Positions 25,960 through 36,288 of a stretch of DNA of 64,000 nucleotides are shown piece by piece. This stretch comes from CAZKUR01 sp964556005 (GTDB lineage: Bacteria; Bacteroidota; Ignavibacteria; Ignavibacteriales; Ignavibacteriaceae), in contig CAZKUR010000013.1 in the NCBI GenBank assembly GCA_964556005.1, positions 1-64,000 on the forward strand. The letters are read 5' to 3'. Both the position numbers and the translations under genes were made by a program. Each line of letters opens with the position of its first letter. Position 1 is the first letter of the stretch. The notes under the pieces were generated by a model, which was not told the DNA's origin, did no database searches, and saw only the letters and a program-made list of their open reading frames with translations.

Positions 25960-28056
25960 TTAGTCGATTATTAAAAAATCCAATTCGGATCTTTCCGAAT
26001 CTACCCTCATTAATTTTACCTCTACTTTATCTCCGAGACGAAATTGCTTTTTGGTTTTCCGTCCGACCAAAGCATATTTTTTTTCATCGTAGACATAAAA
26101 ATCGTCATCAAGATCTCTCACCCTTACGAGTCCTTCGGCAAGGTTTTCGATTAATCTAACAAAAATACCAAAATGAGTAACTCCAGAAATTATTGCATGA
26201 AATTCATCGCCTATGTGTTCTTCCAGGTATTCAATTTGTTTAATTTTTATCGATTCTCTTTCGGCATCGATAGCTCTTCTTTCGCAGTCCGAAATATGGT
26301 TACAAATTTCTTCAAGGCTTTTTAGAGTATAACTATTCGTGCTTTCACTCTCAATATACCGGAACAAAAGCCGGTGCACAATTAAATCCGAATACCTTCG
26401 AATAGGAGAAGTAAAATGTGTGTAGAATTTAAATCCTAGCCCATAGTGACCTATATTTTTTGCGGAATAAACAGCTTTTGCCATCGATCGGATTGCCAGG
26501 TCGTTTATTAATGCTTCTTCTTCTTTTCCTCTTGCGCTCATCATTAATAATTGGAACTGGGAGGAAGTTCTTGCAGCATTCGGATCGAACGGATAACCTA
26601 ACGATTTAACAAATTGCGAAAACTCGAGAATTTTTTCTCTATCGGGTAAATCATGAACTCGGTAAACAAAAGGCATGCTTTTTTTGCCTCTTCCTGCGCC
26701 TATATGCTTGGCAACAATTTGATTTGCAAGAAGCATAAACTCCTCGACGAGCATGTTGCTTTCTTTAATTTCTCTCTTTATAATTTTTAAGGGTCTTCCA
26801 TCTTCATTTAGAATAAATTTTATTTCAGGGGTAAAGAAATCGATGCTCCCTTCACGCATTCTTTTCTTCCTAAGAACCTGGGCCAGCTTGTTTAGCTTAA
26901 GTATATCTTCATGAAAATCCCCTTCTCCTGTTTCAATTATCCTCTGAACTTCGTCATAATTAAATCTTCTTTTACTTTTTATTATTGTTTTTTTTATGTC
27001 GTAGGAAACCAATTTACCGCGCGAGGTTAATTCAACAATTACGGAATAAGTTAATCTATCTTCATCCGGAACAAGTGAACAGATATCATTCGAAAGAATT
27101 TCAGGCAGCATAGGAATTACTTTTCCAACAAGATAAACACTGTTGCCTCTTTCAAGCGCTTCTTTATCGGCAGCACCTTTTTCCTTAACATAATGGCTGA
27201 CATCTGCGATGTGAATTCCTACTTTGGAATTTCCATTTTCCAATTCTTCGATAGAAAGAGCATCGTCAAAATCTTTCGCATCAATAGGGTCGATAGTAAA
27301 CACATTCTGTTTTCTAAAGTCCAGCCTCGATTTAACCTCCCGGGGTGTTAAATCAAATTTTATTGTAGAAACCTCATCGATCACCTGACCGGGAAATTTA
27401 TAAACGAGTCTAAATTCTTTAGCAATTGAGACAGTCTCCGCATCGATTGAACCGGCTTTTCCTATAACTTCTAAAATTTCACCTTCCGGGTTAAGGTTGG
27501 AAGACTCCCAAACGATATTTCCCACAATTACTTTATCCCCGACTTTTGCGCCTTTTAATTGGGACTTACCTGTATAAATATCGCGGTGAATTTTCGGATC
27601 GTCGGGCTCAATAAAATAAAATGATTTCGATTTCTTTAACGTACCGACAATTTCTTCTCTTTTTCTTTTTATGACGTTGATAATCTGCCCCTCAAAATTT
27701 TTCCTCTTCCGCCGGCTGAAAAGAACAGCTTCAACTTCATCCCCATCAAATGCCGAATCCATATTGCGGGCAGCAACAAATACGTCACCTATTTTTGAAT
27801 TTTTAAGAATTATAAATCCATAGCCGGAAGAATTAACTTCAAGCTTGCCGGTAACCAAATTGGAGGCCGGAATTTCCGAAAGCCGGTACCGTTTACCGAC
27901 TTTCAATAGAACATTCTCTTCAACCAATTTATGCAGTGTAGCTTTCAGTGAACTGAACTCGTGATCAGTTGAAAAATTTAATTTTTTCGATAAATCCTTC
28001 GGTTTGAATCCAACGTTGGGATTTTTTTTAAAGAATGCAATTAATTTTTTTTTCAT
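25960..28056 (-). CDS. rnr: Ribonuclease R
   Basis: RNase R is a processive 3'-5' exoribonuclease that degrades structured RNA and helps in rRNA and tmRNA quality control. The 698-residue protein has an N-terminal winged-helix (about 1-60), cold-shock domains (about 65-215), the RNB catalytic domain with 'TIDPIDAKDFDDALSI' (metal-binding Asp residues) and a C-terminal S1 domain ('VTHFGIFVRLIENLAEGLVR'). The length fits RNase R and not RNase II. Its start overlaps the tamB stop as TAATG, so the two are translationally coupled, which is an unusual pairing. Confidence 0.95.
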   Translation of the reverse strand: MKKKLIAFFKKNPNVGFKPKDLSKKLNFSTDHEFSSLKATLHKLVEENVLLKVGKRYRLSEIPASNLVTGKLEVNSSGYGFIILKNSKIGDVFVAARNMDSAFDGDEVEAVLFSRRKRKNFEGQIINVIKRKREEIVGTLKKSKSFYFIEPDDPKIHRDIYTGKSQLKGAKVGDKVIVGNIVWESSNLNPEGEILEVIGKAGSIDAETVSIAKEFRLVYKFPGQVIDEVSTIKFDLTPREVKSRLDFRKQNVFTIDPIDAKDFDDALSIEELENGNSKVGIHIADVSHYVKEKGAADKEALERGNSVYLVGKVIPMLPEILSNDICSLVPDEDRLTYSVIVELTSRGKLVSYDIKKTIIKSKRRFNYDEVQRIIETGEGDFHEDILKLNKLAQVLRKKRMREGSIDFFTPEIKFILNEDGRPLKIIKREIKESNMLVEEFMLLANQIVAKHIGAGRGKKSMPFVYRVHDLPDREKILEFSQFVKSLGYPFDPNAARTSSQFQLLMMSARGKEEEALINDLAIRSMAKAVYSAKNIGHYGLGFKFYTHFTSPIRRYSDLIVHRLLFRYIESESTNSYTLKSLEEICNHISDCERRAIDAERESIKIKQIEYLEEHIGDEFHAIISGVTHFGIFVRLIENLAEGLVRVRDLDDDFYVYDEKKYALVGRKTKKQFRLGDKVEVKLMRVDSERSELDFLIID

Positions 28057-31000
28057 TAAAATTCGAACCTATATTTAAGACCAAGCTCATTTATCATTTC
28101 ACTCGAAAGCCCTGTTTCACTAACAGCTTCTTTTCGTTCGAGCCTAATTAATAGAGATTTATAAAGCGGGTATTCAATTTTAACATTTGCCCTGCTGATA
28201 TCCTGGAAAACATCGGTTGAACCTCCGATTGAGTACCTGAAATCTTTAACTTTTCCGGATAAATTAAATTTAGTCGTCGCACCGGTTTGACGTACCTCAA
28301 AGCTGCGGACGAAATCGCCCAACTGTTGATTCAGGAAACTTCCAAGCAGCGAGCCGGCTAATGATGCAGCGGTAGATGCAACAGCATTTCTATCCTGTTG
28401 TGTTGCTCCTTCGGTGAACCTCCCGGTAACAATAAACATAATAGCATCGTTAATGTTTTTTGAAGGATCGGGAACATCGTTATCGATATTCTTTTGCCCA
28501 TAATAAACAGCAATATTGTTTTGTTCCTTTATAAAATTTTTATTCAACTGTTCCACTGAACCCTTAATTTTAATTTTTACCGCAACAGGAACTTCCTGTG
28601 TACTCGATGCCGAATCTACAGAGGCAGGTGTATAATAATCGGAATAAGTGGCTGTTACATCTAAATTCGGATCGTACAGGTCTCCTTCAAATTTTATTGT
28701 TCCGTCGGCCTTAAAAGTTTTAATAAAGTCCAAAGTTGAACCATCTTCCAGGCTCAATTCACCCTGTGCGTTAGGCCTTCCATTTATATTATTATAAGTG
28801 AGATTTCCTTTAACAAGTGCGGTCAGATTTTGATTTAATTCTTTTGAAAGAACCACAATAATTGTTGCTTCATTTTCTACTTCAACATCTACGTTAAAGT
28901 TGACCTTACTTGACTCTTCGGTTTGAGGACTTTTTTTAGCACTTCTTTCTCTCGCAAGATTTACCAATGTTTCAAAGTCTATATTTTTATTTTGATTTGT
29001 AGTATCAACGACATATTTATAAACGAATTTCGATGATCCGGAATTATATCCTGTCGATAGTGGAATAAACGTTATTTTAGCTTTGTCCACAATAACCGGT
29101 GCATCGAGCATTATTCCATTTTTATCACCCTGAATTTTAATGTCTCCTTTTGTTGCAAGAACTAAATCGCCGAATAAATCATGGCTCACTATTTTCGACT
29201 GGTTGCCTAATATTTTTAGTTTTCCATTCATTGAAAGATTGAAAGAAGTAGCTTCAAGATTCTGCAAATTTATAACTCCGCTACCTTTCATTGTCCCGCC
29301 GTCTTTCGTCTCGGATGTATTTTCTACAAATAAACTGTCAATTGAGACAGATTCTTTGTTTAGAGAAACTTTCAAACCTGCATCGTATTCAAGATTGTTT
29401 TCTTCCATTAGAAAAGAGGTATTGGTTAGCCTTAAAAAACCGTTGGGATTTAAATCGTTCGGCGTTCCGGTAATATTTATTTTTGCTGCCAAAATTCCTC
29501 GTAATTTGTTGACGACAGGGAGGACATCTCCAAATGCACCAAGACTAAAATTATCGGCAGTCAAAAGTAATTTTAACGGCTTTGATTCCATTAGACGGCT
29601 TTTAACGGATTGAAAACTTAAGTCAACAGGAATGTTGCCGGAAACCGAAAGCATCGGTTTCTTTTTATTGATCAAAGAATCAAGAAAATTAAGATCAACC
29701 GAAAGATTGCGGTTTAAATATCCGAGCCTGGTAACCATCTCTCCGAACTTTTTGTCTTTGTATTTGATATTTTCGGCTTTTACGGAGCAATCAATTTTAG
29801 GATTTGCAAATGTGCCGGATACATTTATAGTCAATCCGATTTTTGAATCGGGAACATCCTGAGAATTAAATCCGAAAGCATTTACTAAAAAATCATTCAA
29901 GCTTAAATCAGATAAACTAACTCTAAAATTCTCATTTCCAAAGCGTGACAGGTACCCGCTTAATTCAAGCAATGTTCCATTCCGGTTTATAATAAATCTT
30001 TTTAGCATGATATTATTGTTTGCATAATCAATGCTCATCGGACCGCTGTTAGATAATGCAAATGTTTTGTAATTCATTTGAAGTGAATCGATATTCAAAT
30101 GTGCGGTACTATCCGAAAGATCAATTGCTGCATTTAATTTTGCTGAAGCATAATCTTCCAATTTGGCGGAGAAGGATACATCCGCTGTATCCTTATTTAA
30201 TTTAACATTAAATAGTAAATCATAAATATCACTGCCGATAAAAACTCTATCGGTGCTTAATGTCATTTCCGAATTGACATCATTTAACGAACCGGAATTG
30301 ATTCCGTTTTCAACATTGAAATTCAGAACAAAGTTCGATAAAAAGAAAACATCTTCTTTACCCCAATATTTTAGATATTTCAAATTTGTGTTTAAACTAA
30401 TCGATATGGAATCGGAAGAATTTTTAAGATTGCCGCTGATATCGCCGTCAATTTCAAGATGATTATTCCCCAAAAACAACGATAATAGGCTGAAGTCTTT
30501 AAACTCAATTGCATATTGAACATCCATCAGGGAATCTTCCTGTTGAATCAGACTATTATCAAAGTTTAGCTTGTTGAGATTGGAATTTATTACTTTTTCA
30601 GCCTTGGAATTATTAGGGAAAAACTGATCGGCTTTATCCTTAAACGCAGTGCTGAGAAATCCTAATTCCCCTTTTAAGAATACTACCGTCTGCGGAATCG
30701 TAAACTTGCCAATCATTGTAATATCGGCAAGGTCGGAAACAATATTGACAACACGTTTGCCGTTATCGTCATGTCTTAAATCGACTATTGCCCTTGTACT
30801 GTCAATGTTGATTCCGTTGATTACCGAATGATACATCTTCATACTTAAAAACAAGTTTATTAAATTCAGGCTGAATTTATCACCCATAGCACTAACGTTA
30901 AAATTCAAATCCGTTTGTAAAGTGGTATCCTTTGTAAATTCTGCGAGGTTAATATCTTTTAAGTCACCTTCAAGATCATACGAAGGATCGGACTGTTTTG

Positions 31001-32558
31001 AAAAATCAAAATTGCCGTTGAGCTTTGCCGAACTTTGATTCGAACGAACATTTAAATAATACTTGATCTTTTTATTGTTTGCATCGGCAGTTAACCTCAA
31101 CGAATCGATTTTATTGCCTTCAATATTAGATCCGTCGGCGATTAAATTAATTTTAGTTTGAAGTGCTTCCGGTGAAGTACCTTTGCCTATCAAAGTTATT
31201 TTTGAATTGATTATCGAGGATGTACCTGCAATAGGACTAATATCAAGTTTATCTGTCAAAGCACTAAGATTATATTTGATATCTTTATTCAATAAATTTA
31301 TCGTACCTTTAGCGCCGACGGAACCTTTATCTGTTTGAGCATACAGATTTACATTAAAGTTCAAAGGATTGCCGGAGTATTTCAATGTATCGATTTTTAT
31401 TAAACCGTAATATTTGTAAACAGGTATATTTAATGTAGGCAGTAAATCCGAAATATCGTCCTGGTCGATATACGAATCACGAAATTGTGCATCGAAATTC
31501 ATATCATCCGGATCGGTAATGTTGCTAACCGAAAGTTCTGCCTGGATATGCGTATTCGGCAGAGCAGCTTCTAAATTTTTTACGTACAGCTTTTTTAATG
31601 TACCGGATGCATTTAAATTAACTGCAATATTTCCATTTAAAATTTTTGTTGAAGGTACAAATGCCGACAAATCTCCGAAGTGAAATTGCGGTGCATCAAG
31701 GTTTACTTTTAGCAATGCCTTTTCAATTGAAAGGGTATCTCCGAAAAGATTGAAATCATCGGCGCCTGCATTTATCATGAAATCGGTATTTTGCGTCTGC
31801 ACTCTCAGATGATTTATTCGTACTTTGTCCCCCTGTATTTGAAAATTACCTTCTAATTGTTTAAGCTTAATGCCTTTAATATCTATATCAAAAGATAAAT
31901 CATCTATTGTCGCTTCATAATCATTATTTTTTATATATGCATAAATATCCGAATTTAGGCTTAGTTTAGTAATCCTAATATCTTCTGGATTGAAATTATC
32001 ATAAATTTCCCGGCTATTAATTTTATCAAAATTTTGATAGGAAAAATCTACATTGCTCAATTTAAAAACTGCGGCATGTATCTTAAACGGAAATCCAGAT
32101 GCAGTTGTATCCTTAGAAGGTGAAGGCTTGGATGCAGGCAGGAGTTTTGATATATTCAATTCGCCGTCATCTTCTTTTACCAAATGTATTTTAGCATCTT
32201 TAATTTCAAGGTAACGTACATAAATGGTTTTTAATAAAATTTTAAATGGACTCGTTCTTAGCTCAATTGAACCAGCATTTAAGAGTGTATCGGATCCCCT
32301 GTTAACTATGGTGTTTCTAAGAATAAGAGAAGTAAAAATAGTTCCGTCAATTTTGCCGATAGATACTGTTCCGTTCAGTTCAGAGTTAGCTGCTTTAACA
32401 ACTCTATCCCGCAAATAATTACGAAATGTTGAAGTTTGACTGAAGCCGAATGCAAGCACGAATAAAATAAACAAAACAATCCCAGCGTATAAAAATACAT
32501 TAACTGTCTTTTGAAGCAGCGTGCGTTTTTTCTTTATTTTATCCTTTTCTTTTGCCAA
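28056..32558 (-). CDS. tamB: TamB-like translocation and assembly module protein
   Basis: TamB-family proteins span the periplasm as long grooved beta structures and take part in outer-membrane protein assembly or phospholipid transfer. This 1500-residue protein has one N-terminal membrane helix (about 15-38), then many repetitive beta segments as in AsmA/TamB proteins, and a C-terminal DUF490 domain (about 1160-1500, 'LTALVKGNLTYNNINGRPNA'). It ends in the aromatic barrel-like 'LGLKYRFEF'. The start is a TTG (MAKEKDK); no ATG is available nearby upstream. A TamA partner is not adjacent, but bamA lies 9 kb away in the same envelope region. Confidence 0.9.
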   Translation of the reverse strand: MAKEKDKIKKKRTLLQKTVNVFLYAGIVLFILFVLAFGFSQTSTFRNYLRDRVVKAANSELNGTVSIGKIDGTIFTSLILRNTIVNRGSDTLLNAGSIELRTSPFKILLKTIYVRYLEIKDAKIHLVKEDDGELNISKLLPASKPSPSKDTTASGFPFKIHAAVFKLSNVDFSYQNFDKINSREIYDNFNPEDIRITKLSLNSDIYAYIKNNDYEATIDDLSFDIDIKGIKLKQLEGNFQIQGDKVRINHLRVQTQNTDFMINAGADDFNLFGDTLSIEKALLKVNLDAPQFHFGDLSAFVPSTKILNGNIAVNLNASGTLKKLYVKNLEAALPNTHIQAELSVSNITDPDDMNFDAQFRDSYIDQDDISDLLPTLNIPVYKYYGLIKIDTLKYSGNPLNFNVNLYAQTDKGSVGAKGTINLLNKDIKYNLSALTDKLDISPIAGTSSIINSKITLIGKGTSPEALQTKINLIADGSNIEGNKIDSLRLTADANNKKIKYYLNVRSNQSSAKLNGNFDFSKQSDPSYDLEGDLKDINLAEFTKDTTLQTDLNFNVSAMGDKFSLNLINLFLSMKMYHSVINGINIDSTRAIVDLRHDDNGKRVVNIVSDLADITMIGKFTIPQTVVFLKGELGFLSTAFKDKADQFFPNNSKAEKVINSNLNKLNFDNSLIQQEDSLMDVQYAIEFKDFSLLSLFLGNNHLEIDGDISGNLKNSSDSISISLNTNLKYLKYWGKEDVFFLSNFVLNFNVENGINSGSLNDVNSEMTLSTDRVFIGSDIYDLLFNVKLNKDTADVSFSAKLEDYASAKLNAAIDLSDSTAHLNIDSLQMNYKTFALSNSGPMSIDYANNNIMLKRFIINRNGTLLELSGYLSRFGNENFRVSLSDLSLNDFLVNAFGFNSQDVPDSKIGLTINVSGTFANPKIDCSVKAENIKYKDKKFGEMVTRLGYLNRNLSVDLNFLDSLINKKKPMLSVSGNIPVDLSFQSVKSRLMESKPLKLLLTADNFSLGAFGDVLPVVNKLRGILAAKINITGTPNDLNPNGFLRLTNTSFLMEENNLEYDAGLKVSLNKESVSIDSLFVENTSETKDGGTMKGSGVINLQNLEATSFNLSMNGKLKILGNQSKIVSHDLFGDLVLATKGDIKIQGDKNGIMLDAPVIVDKAKITFIPLSTGYNSGSSKFVYKYVVDTTNQNKNIDFETLVNLARERSAKKSPQTEESSKVNFNVDVEVENEATIIVVLSKELNQNLTALVKGNLTYNNINGRPNAQGELSLEDGSTLDFIKTFKADGTIKFEGDLYDPNLDVTATYSDYYTPASVDSASSTQEVPVAVKIKIKGSVEQLNKNFIKEQNNIAVYYGQKNIDNDVPDPSKNINDAIMFIVTGRFTEGATQQDRNAVASTAASLAGSLLGSFLNQQLGDFVRSFEVRQTGATTKFNLSGKVKDFRYSIGGSTDVFQDISRANVKIEYPLYKSLLIRLERKEAVSETGLSSEMINELGLKYRFEF

Positions 32559-32748
32559 GTACGAATTACGTTTTATTATTAATTAAAAAAAGTCGATTCA
32601 GCTGTTTAATTTACATAATTTTATTAGAAATAGCCGTAGGGTATTAAACCGGAAATAATCTGAAAAATTAAAGAATGTTTGAAAAACATGTTATAATTTA
32701 ATATTAAAAAAATGAAAGTAAATGAAAAACACCGTGAGAGGCCTAGAA

Positions 32749-33228
32749 TTACTTACAGTACCTGTCGCAGATCAATTTGATTATACCGGAGGTCGACTGA
32801 TTATTGACAAATTTAACCGTCATTACTTTACCGCCGTTTGCCAGGACAATTTCCCTTCCAACTATTTTACTTAAGTTCCAGTCCTCTCCCTTAATCAGAA
32901 TATCGGGAATTAACTCTCCAATCAATTTCTCCGGCGTATCCTCATCAAAAAAAGTAACATAATCGACTGCTTTCAAATTTGATAAGATAATTGCCCTGTC
33001 TCCTTCTCTTATGATTGGTCTTTTATCACCCTTTATACTTTTTACCGATAAGTCAGAATTCAATCCGACGATGAGGACATCTCCTAATTGCTTTGCTTTG
33101 TTTAAATAATCAACATGCCCGGAATGAAGAATATCGAAACATCCGTTTGTAAAAACAACTTTTTTATTTTCAGCTTTTAATTTTTTTCTAATTGAAGCAA
33201 GCTCGTACCTGTTTTTAATGCTGTTCAT
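32749..33228 (-). CDS. hldC: D-glycero-beta-D-manno-heptose 1-phosphate adenylyltransferase
   Basis: This enzyme activates heptose 1-phosphate to ADP-heptose for lipopolysaccharide inner core. The 159-residue nucleotidyltransferase has 'TNGCFDILHSGHVDYLNKAK' with the HxGH motif, and 'GLNSDLSVKSIKGDKRPI' and 'NNQSTSGII', which resembles the family ISTT-type motif. It corresponds to the C-terminal half of E. coli HldE. Here the kinase half is encoded by a separate gene with a 14-base overlap (33215-33228), so the bifunctional enzyme is split into two coupled genes. Confidence 0.92.
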   Translation of the reverse strand: MNSIKNRYELASIRKKLKAENKKVVFTNGCFDILHSGHVDYLNKAKQLGDVLIVGLNSDLSVKSIKGDKRPIIREGDRAIILSNLKAVDYVTFFDEDTPEKLIGELIPDILIKGEDWNLSKIVGREIVLANGGKVMTVKFVNNQSTSGIIKLICDRYCK

Positions 33229-34219
33229 CTATTTCTTTCAAAATTATATCGAACAATTTATCTTTTTCAATCGGGACAATTCCGACTTCCTGGCAGACAA
33301 TACCGCCAGCATAGTTGGCAAGGAAGCATGCTTCAAGGATATCGGCACCTGCAGCAAGCGCCATCGTTACAGTTGAAATTACGGTGTCTCCCGCACCGGA
33401 GACATCTGCTACTTCCCGCGCTTTTGTCGGCATTCTTTTTTCTTTTTTACCTTTTGTAAAGATGGCAATTCCTTCTTCACCTAAAGTTAGTAAAACATAT
33501 TTCGCATTAAGCTTTTCCAAAATTTTATTACCTGCGGCAGTTACATCTTCTATTGTAGCGATTTTCATACCTAAAACATCTTCCGCTTCTTTTCTATTCG
33601 GCTTAAAGACAGTAACATTTTTGTAAAGGAAAAAATTGTGAAATTTTGGATCTACGGTTATGGGCACTTTATTCTGATTTGCCAGTTCAATAATTTTTTC
33701 GATTAACGAAGGGGTTAAAACACCTTTATTATAATCCTGCAATATAACGCCATCAATGTCATTAATTATTTCAACGAGGTAATTAAATATTTTATTTTGC
33801 AGGTTTTTGCTGAGGTTCTGTTTACTTTCCATATCGAGCCGGACAACATGCTGCTTTTCGGCGATTACTCTTGTCTTTGTAGTTGTAGGCCTGCCGCTGT
33901 CATCAAAAATTCCGTTCGATAAAATTTTCGATTCGTTTATCAAAGATGTAAATATTGAGCCGTGATTATCAGGCCCGATTATCCCGATTGGATGCGGTAT
34001 GCCTCCTAATTTTAATATATTCAGTGCAACATTTGCAGCACCTCCGAACCGGTAAAATTCATTTCCAATTTCCACAACCGGTACAGGCGCTTCCGGAGAA
34101 ATTCTTTTGACATCGCCCCAGAAATAGCAATCGAGCATCATGTCGCCGATTACCGCAATTTTTAATCCATCAAATTTTTTTCTTAAAGTTGCGAGTCGTT
34201 TAGGAGAAAAATTAACCAT
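33215..34219 (-). CDS. hldA: D-glycero-beta-D-manno-heptose-7-phosphate kinase
   Basis: This PfkB-family kinase phosphorylates heptose 7-phosphate at C1 in ADP-heptose synthesis. It has 'VIGDMMLDCYFWGDVKRISP', 'FGGAANVALNILKLGG' for sugar binding and the anion-hole/base motif 'DVSGAGDTVIS'. The 334 residues match the kinase half of E. coli HldE. It overlaps the adenylyltransferase gene by 14 bases. Presence of both genes implies a heptose-containing surface glycan, such as LPS core, in this organism. Confidence 0.93.
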   Translation of the reverse strand: MVNFSPKRLATLRKKFDGLKIAVIGDMMLDCYFWGDVKRISPEAPVPVVEIGNEFYRFGGAANVALNILKLGGIPHPIGIIGPDNHGSIFTSLINESKILSNGIFDDSGRPTTTKTRVIAEKQHVVRLDMESKQNLSKNLQNKIFNYLVEIINDIDGVILQDYNKGVLTPSLIEKIIELANQNKVPITVDPKFHNFFLYKNVTVFKPNRKEAEDVLGMKIATIEDVTAAGNKILEKLNAKYVLLTLGEEGIAIFTKGKKEKRMPTKAREVADVSGAGDTVISTVTMALAAGADILEACFLANYAGGIVCQEVGIVPIEKDKLFDIILKEIDEQH

Positions 34220-34312
34220 TCATTTCCCGATAATAATATGAAAAATTGAGTATAAAGATAAATATAAAATTTGTGTTTTTGAAAGATTAGACGGAATTGA
34301 GGCTTAATAAGT

Positions 34313-35428
34313 TTATCTTCTTTTTATCTTTTTAACTTTTATTTCTTTTTTCAAAGTCCATTCTGCAAGCGGGTTCGAAATAACAACTCTCCATAGTCCG
34401 TCGTCGGTTCCGATCCACATATCTGCCCCGTCAAAATAAAGAGTATTAATAGTTGAAGTTGAAGCATTAATTAAATCGAGATTAAGAGTGCTTACTTTAC
34501 CCGTTATCCTGTTTATCAGGGCAATGCCTTTACCATATTCTTTTTTCTCATTCTTATCGAACGAATAAACGCCAGCCCAGATTTTATTCCCTGTTCTTGC
34601 AAGACAATAAACCCCGTTTCCCGGAAGCCCGTTCTGATTTGAAATTCTATCCCACCTGAAATTTCTATCGTAGCGGTAAATTCCTCCTATATTAAATTCC
34701 GGTTTTTCCGGAGTAATAAACTCATCGGTACCAAACCAAACATATTTTTGTTCAAATAAAATATCATGAATTGAAACCGCATCGCCGTTTCCTTCAAATC
34801 CTTTACCTTTATTATTTATAAAGCGCCATGCAGTATTATCGCCCGGACTTTTACTTTTGTCGTATATATGAACGCCCGATTCCGTTCCGAACCAAATTAG
34901 GCTATCACCGTCAAGTCTTATACTTGTGAAAGTATTTGTCTTTGCATCATTTTTTTCCGTTAAGTTATAATCTTTATACTTTTGAGTTTTCACATCTAGT
35001 CTTGTTAAGTATTCAAATCTCCCGATCCATAAAACATTTTGCGATTTATCATAGCATAAAGATCTAATCCAGTTTCCCATTTCTCCGCCCAAACCGAATT
35101 TTCTCTTTGTCCACTTGTTTCGCCTTTTGTCAAAAATATACAATCCTTCGCCTGAACCGGCCCACACATAATATTTGCTTGCAGCAATACAATAAAAAAG
35201 ATCGTTATCAATTGCACCGGTTTTTGTGGAAAAGTTTACCCATTTGTCGCCTTTATAAGAATACATAAAAATTCCGTAACCGTAAGTAGCTACCCATAGA
35301 TAGTTTCCATAGTAGTCGATTGAAGTTATCGATGCATTTTCGAGATACGATTTATATTGAACCTGGGAAAATGATTGGATGGAAAAAATTATAAATAAAA
35401 AAAAGGCTGCTGCAATTATCCTAAACAT
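34313..35428 (-). CDS. Exported beta-propeller protein with two-component-regulator-propeller repeats
   Basis: The 371-residue protein starts with a signal peptide (about residues 1-21, ending 'IQSFSQ') and then has repeated blades such as 'YLWVATYGYGIFMYS', 'YVWAGSGEGLYIFDKRRNKW' and 'MWIGTDDGLWRV'. These are of the type found in the sensor part of hybrid two-component systems, but no kinase or membrane segment follows. It is probably a soluble periplasmic or surface protein. It lies 41 bases after panB and 93 before hldA on the same strand. Function unknown. Confidence 0.75.
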   Translation of the reverse strand: MFRIIAAAFFLFIIFSIQSFSQVQYKSYLENASITSIDYYGNYLWVATYGYGIFMYSYKGDKWVNFSTKTGAIDNDLFYCIAASKYYVWAGSGEGLYIFDKRRNKWTKRKFGLGGEMGNWIRSLCYDKSQNVLWIGRFEYLTRLDVKTQKYKDYNLTEKNDAKTNTFTSIRLDGDSLIWFGTESGVHIYDKSKSPGDNTAWRFINNKGKGFEGNGDAVSIHDILFEQKYVWFGTDEFITPEKPEFNIGGIYRYDRNFRWDRISNQNGLPGNGVYCLARTGNKIWAGVYSFDKNEKKEYGKGIALINRITGKVSTLNLDLINASTSTINTLYFDGADMWIGTDDGLWRVVISNPLAEWTLKKEIKVKKIKRR

Positions 35429-35469
35429 ACTTGCAATAATATTTCTAATTCAATTTATAAGAAAGGTAT

Positions 35470-36285
35470 TTAATAACTTTCATCGAGGGAAGGAAATTTT
35501 TTCTCTTTTACATCATCGATATACTGTCCGACGGCTCTATTTATTTCTTCGGCAAGCTTAGCATAAAGCCGTACAAACCGCGGGTGAAAGTCAATATTTA
35601 AGCCCAGCATATCGGGTGTAACTAAGATTTGGCCGTCACAGTGAACCCCGGCACCTATTCCTATTGTAGGAATTGTAACACTGGCCGTAACTTCTTTAGC
35701 CAGCTCAGCCGGAATTTTTTCAACCACTATTGCAAATGCGCCGGCTTCTTCAACGGCTTTTGCATCGTTCAAAATTTCTTCAGCTTCATCTTTGCCTCTG
35801 CCGCGTTCCCGGTAGCTTCCGAACTGATGAATGCTTTGCGGTGTGAGGCCGATATGCCCCATTACAGGAATACCTGCTTCGGTAATTTTTCTAACAGTCT
35901 CTGCAACTCTTACACCGCCTTCCATCTTTACGCCTCCTGCTGAAGTTTCCTTCATTATTCTGCCTGCGTTCCGAAATCCTTCATCGGGACCTGCCTGGTA
36001 AGACATGAATGGCATATCACAAATAACCATCGCCCTGTTCACTGCCTTTATTACGGCTTTGGTATGATAAATCATTTCATCCATTGTTACAGGCAGGGTT
36101 GTTTCGTTTCCCTGAAAAACATTACTTAAAGAATCTCCGATTAATACTATATCAATCCCGGCTTCATCGAGGAGTTTAGCTGTAATAAAATCATAAGCAG
36201 TTAACGCTGAAATTTTTATTCCTTTTCTCTTAAGTAACGTTAAAGCTTTTGTGGTTACTCTTTTTATTTCTTTTTCAGAGCTCAT
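35470..36285 (-). CDS. panB: 3-methyl-2-oxobutanoate hydroxymethyltransferase
   Basis: PanB makes ketopantoate from 2-oxoisovalerate and methylene-tetrahydrofolate, the first committed step to pantothenate and CoA. Family motifs are evident: 'ISALTAYDFITAKLLDEAGI', 'LIGDSLSNVFQGNETTLPV', 'CDMPFMSYQ', 'GGVKMEGG' and 'VMGHIGLTPQSIHQFG', with the late 'TIGIGAGVHCDGQILV'. Its 271 residues are normal. No other pantothenate gene is in the window. It lies 3 bases after the lipoyl-transferase gene. Confidence 0.96.
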   Translation of the reverse strand: MSSEKEIKRVTTKALTLLKRKGIKISALTAYDFITAKLLDEAGIDIVLIGDSLSNVFQGNETTLPVTMDEMIYHTKAVIKAVNRAMVICDMPFMSYQAGPDEGFRNAGRIMKETSAGGVKMEGGVRVAETVRKITEAGIPVMGHIGLTPQSIHQFGSYRERGRGKDEAEEILNDAKAVEEAGAFAIVVEKIPAELAKEVTASVTIPTIGIGAGVHCDGQILVTPDMLGLNIDFHPRFVRLYAKLAEEINRAVGQYIDDVKEKKFPSLDESY

Positions 36286-36288
36286 TTT

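Noticed and set aside
29140..29613. 157-residue plus-strand open frame inside tamB
   Set aside because: Antisense to a well-supported coding region and without recognisable motifs.
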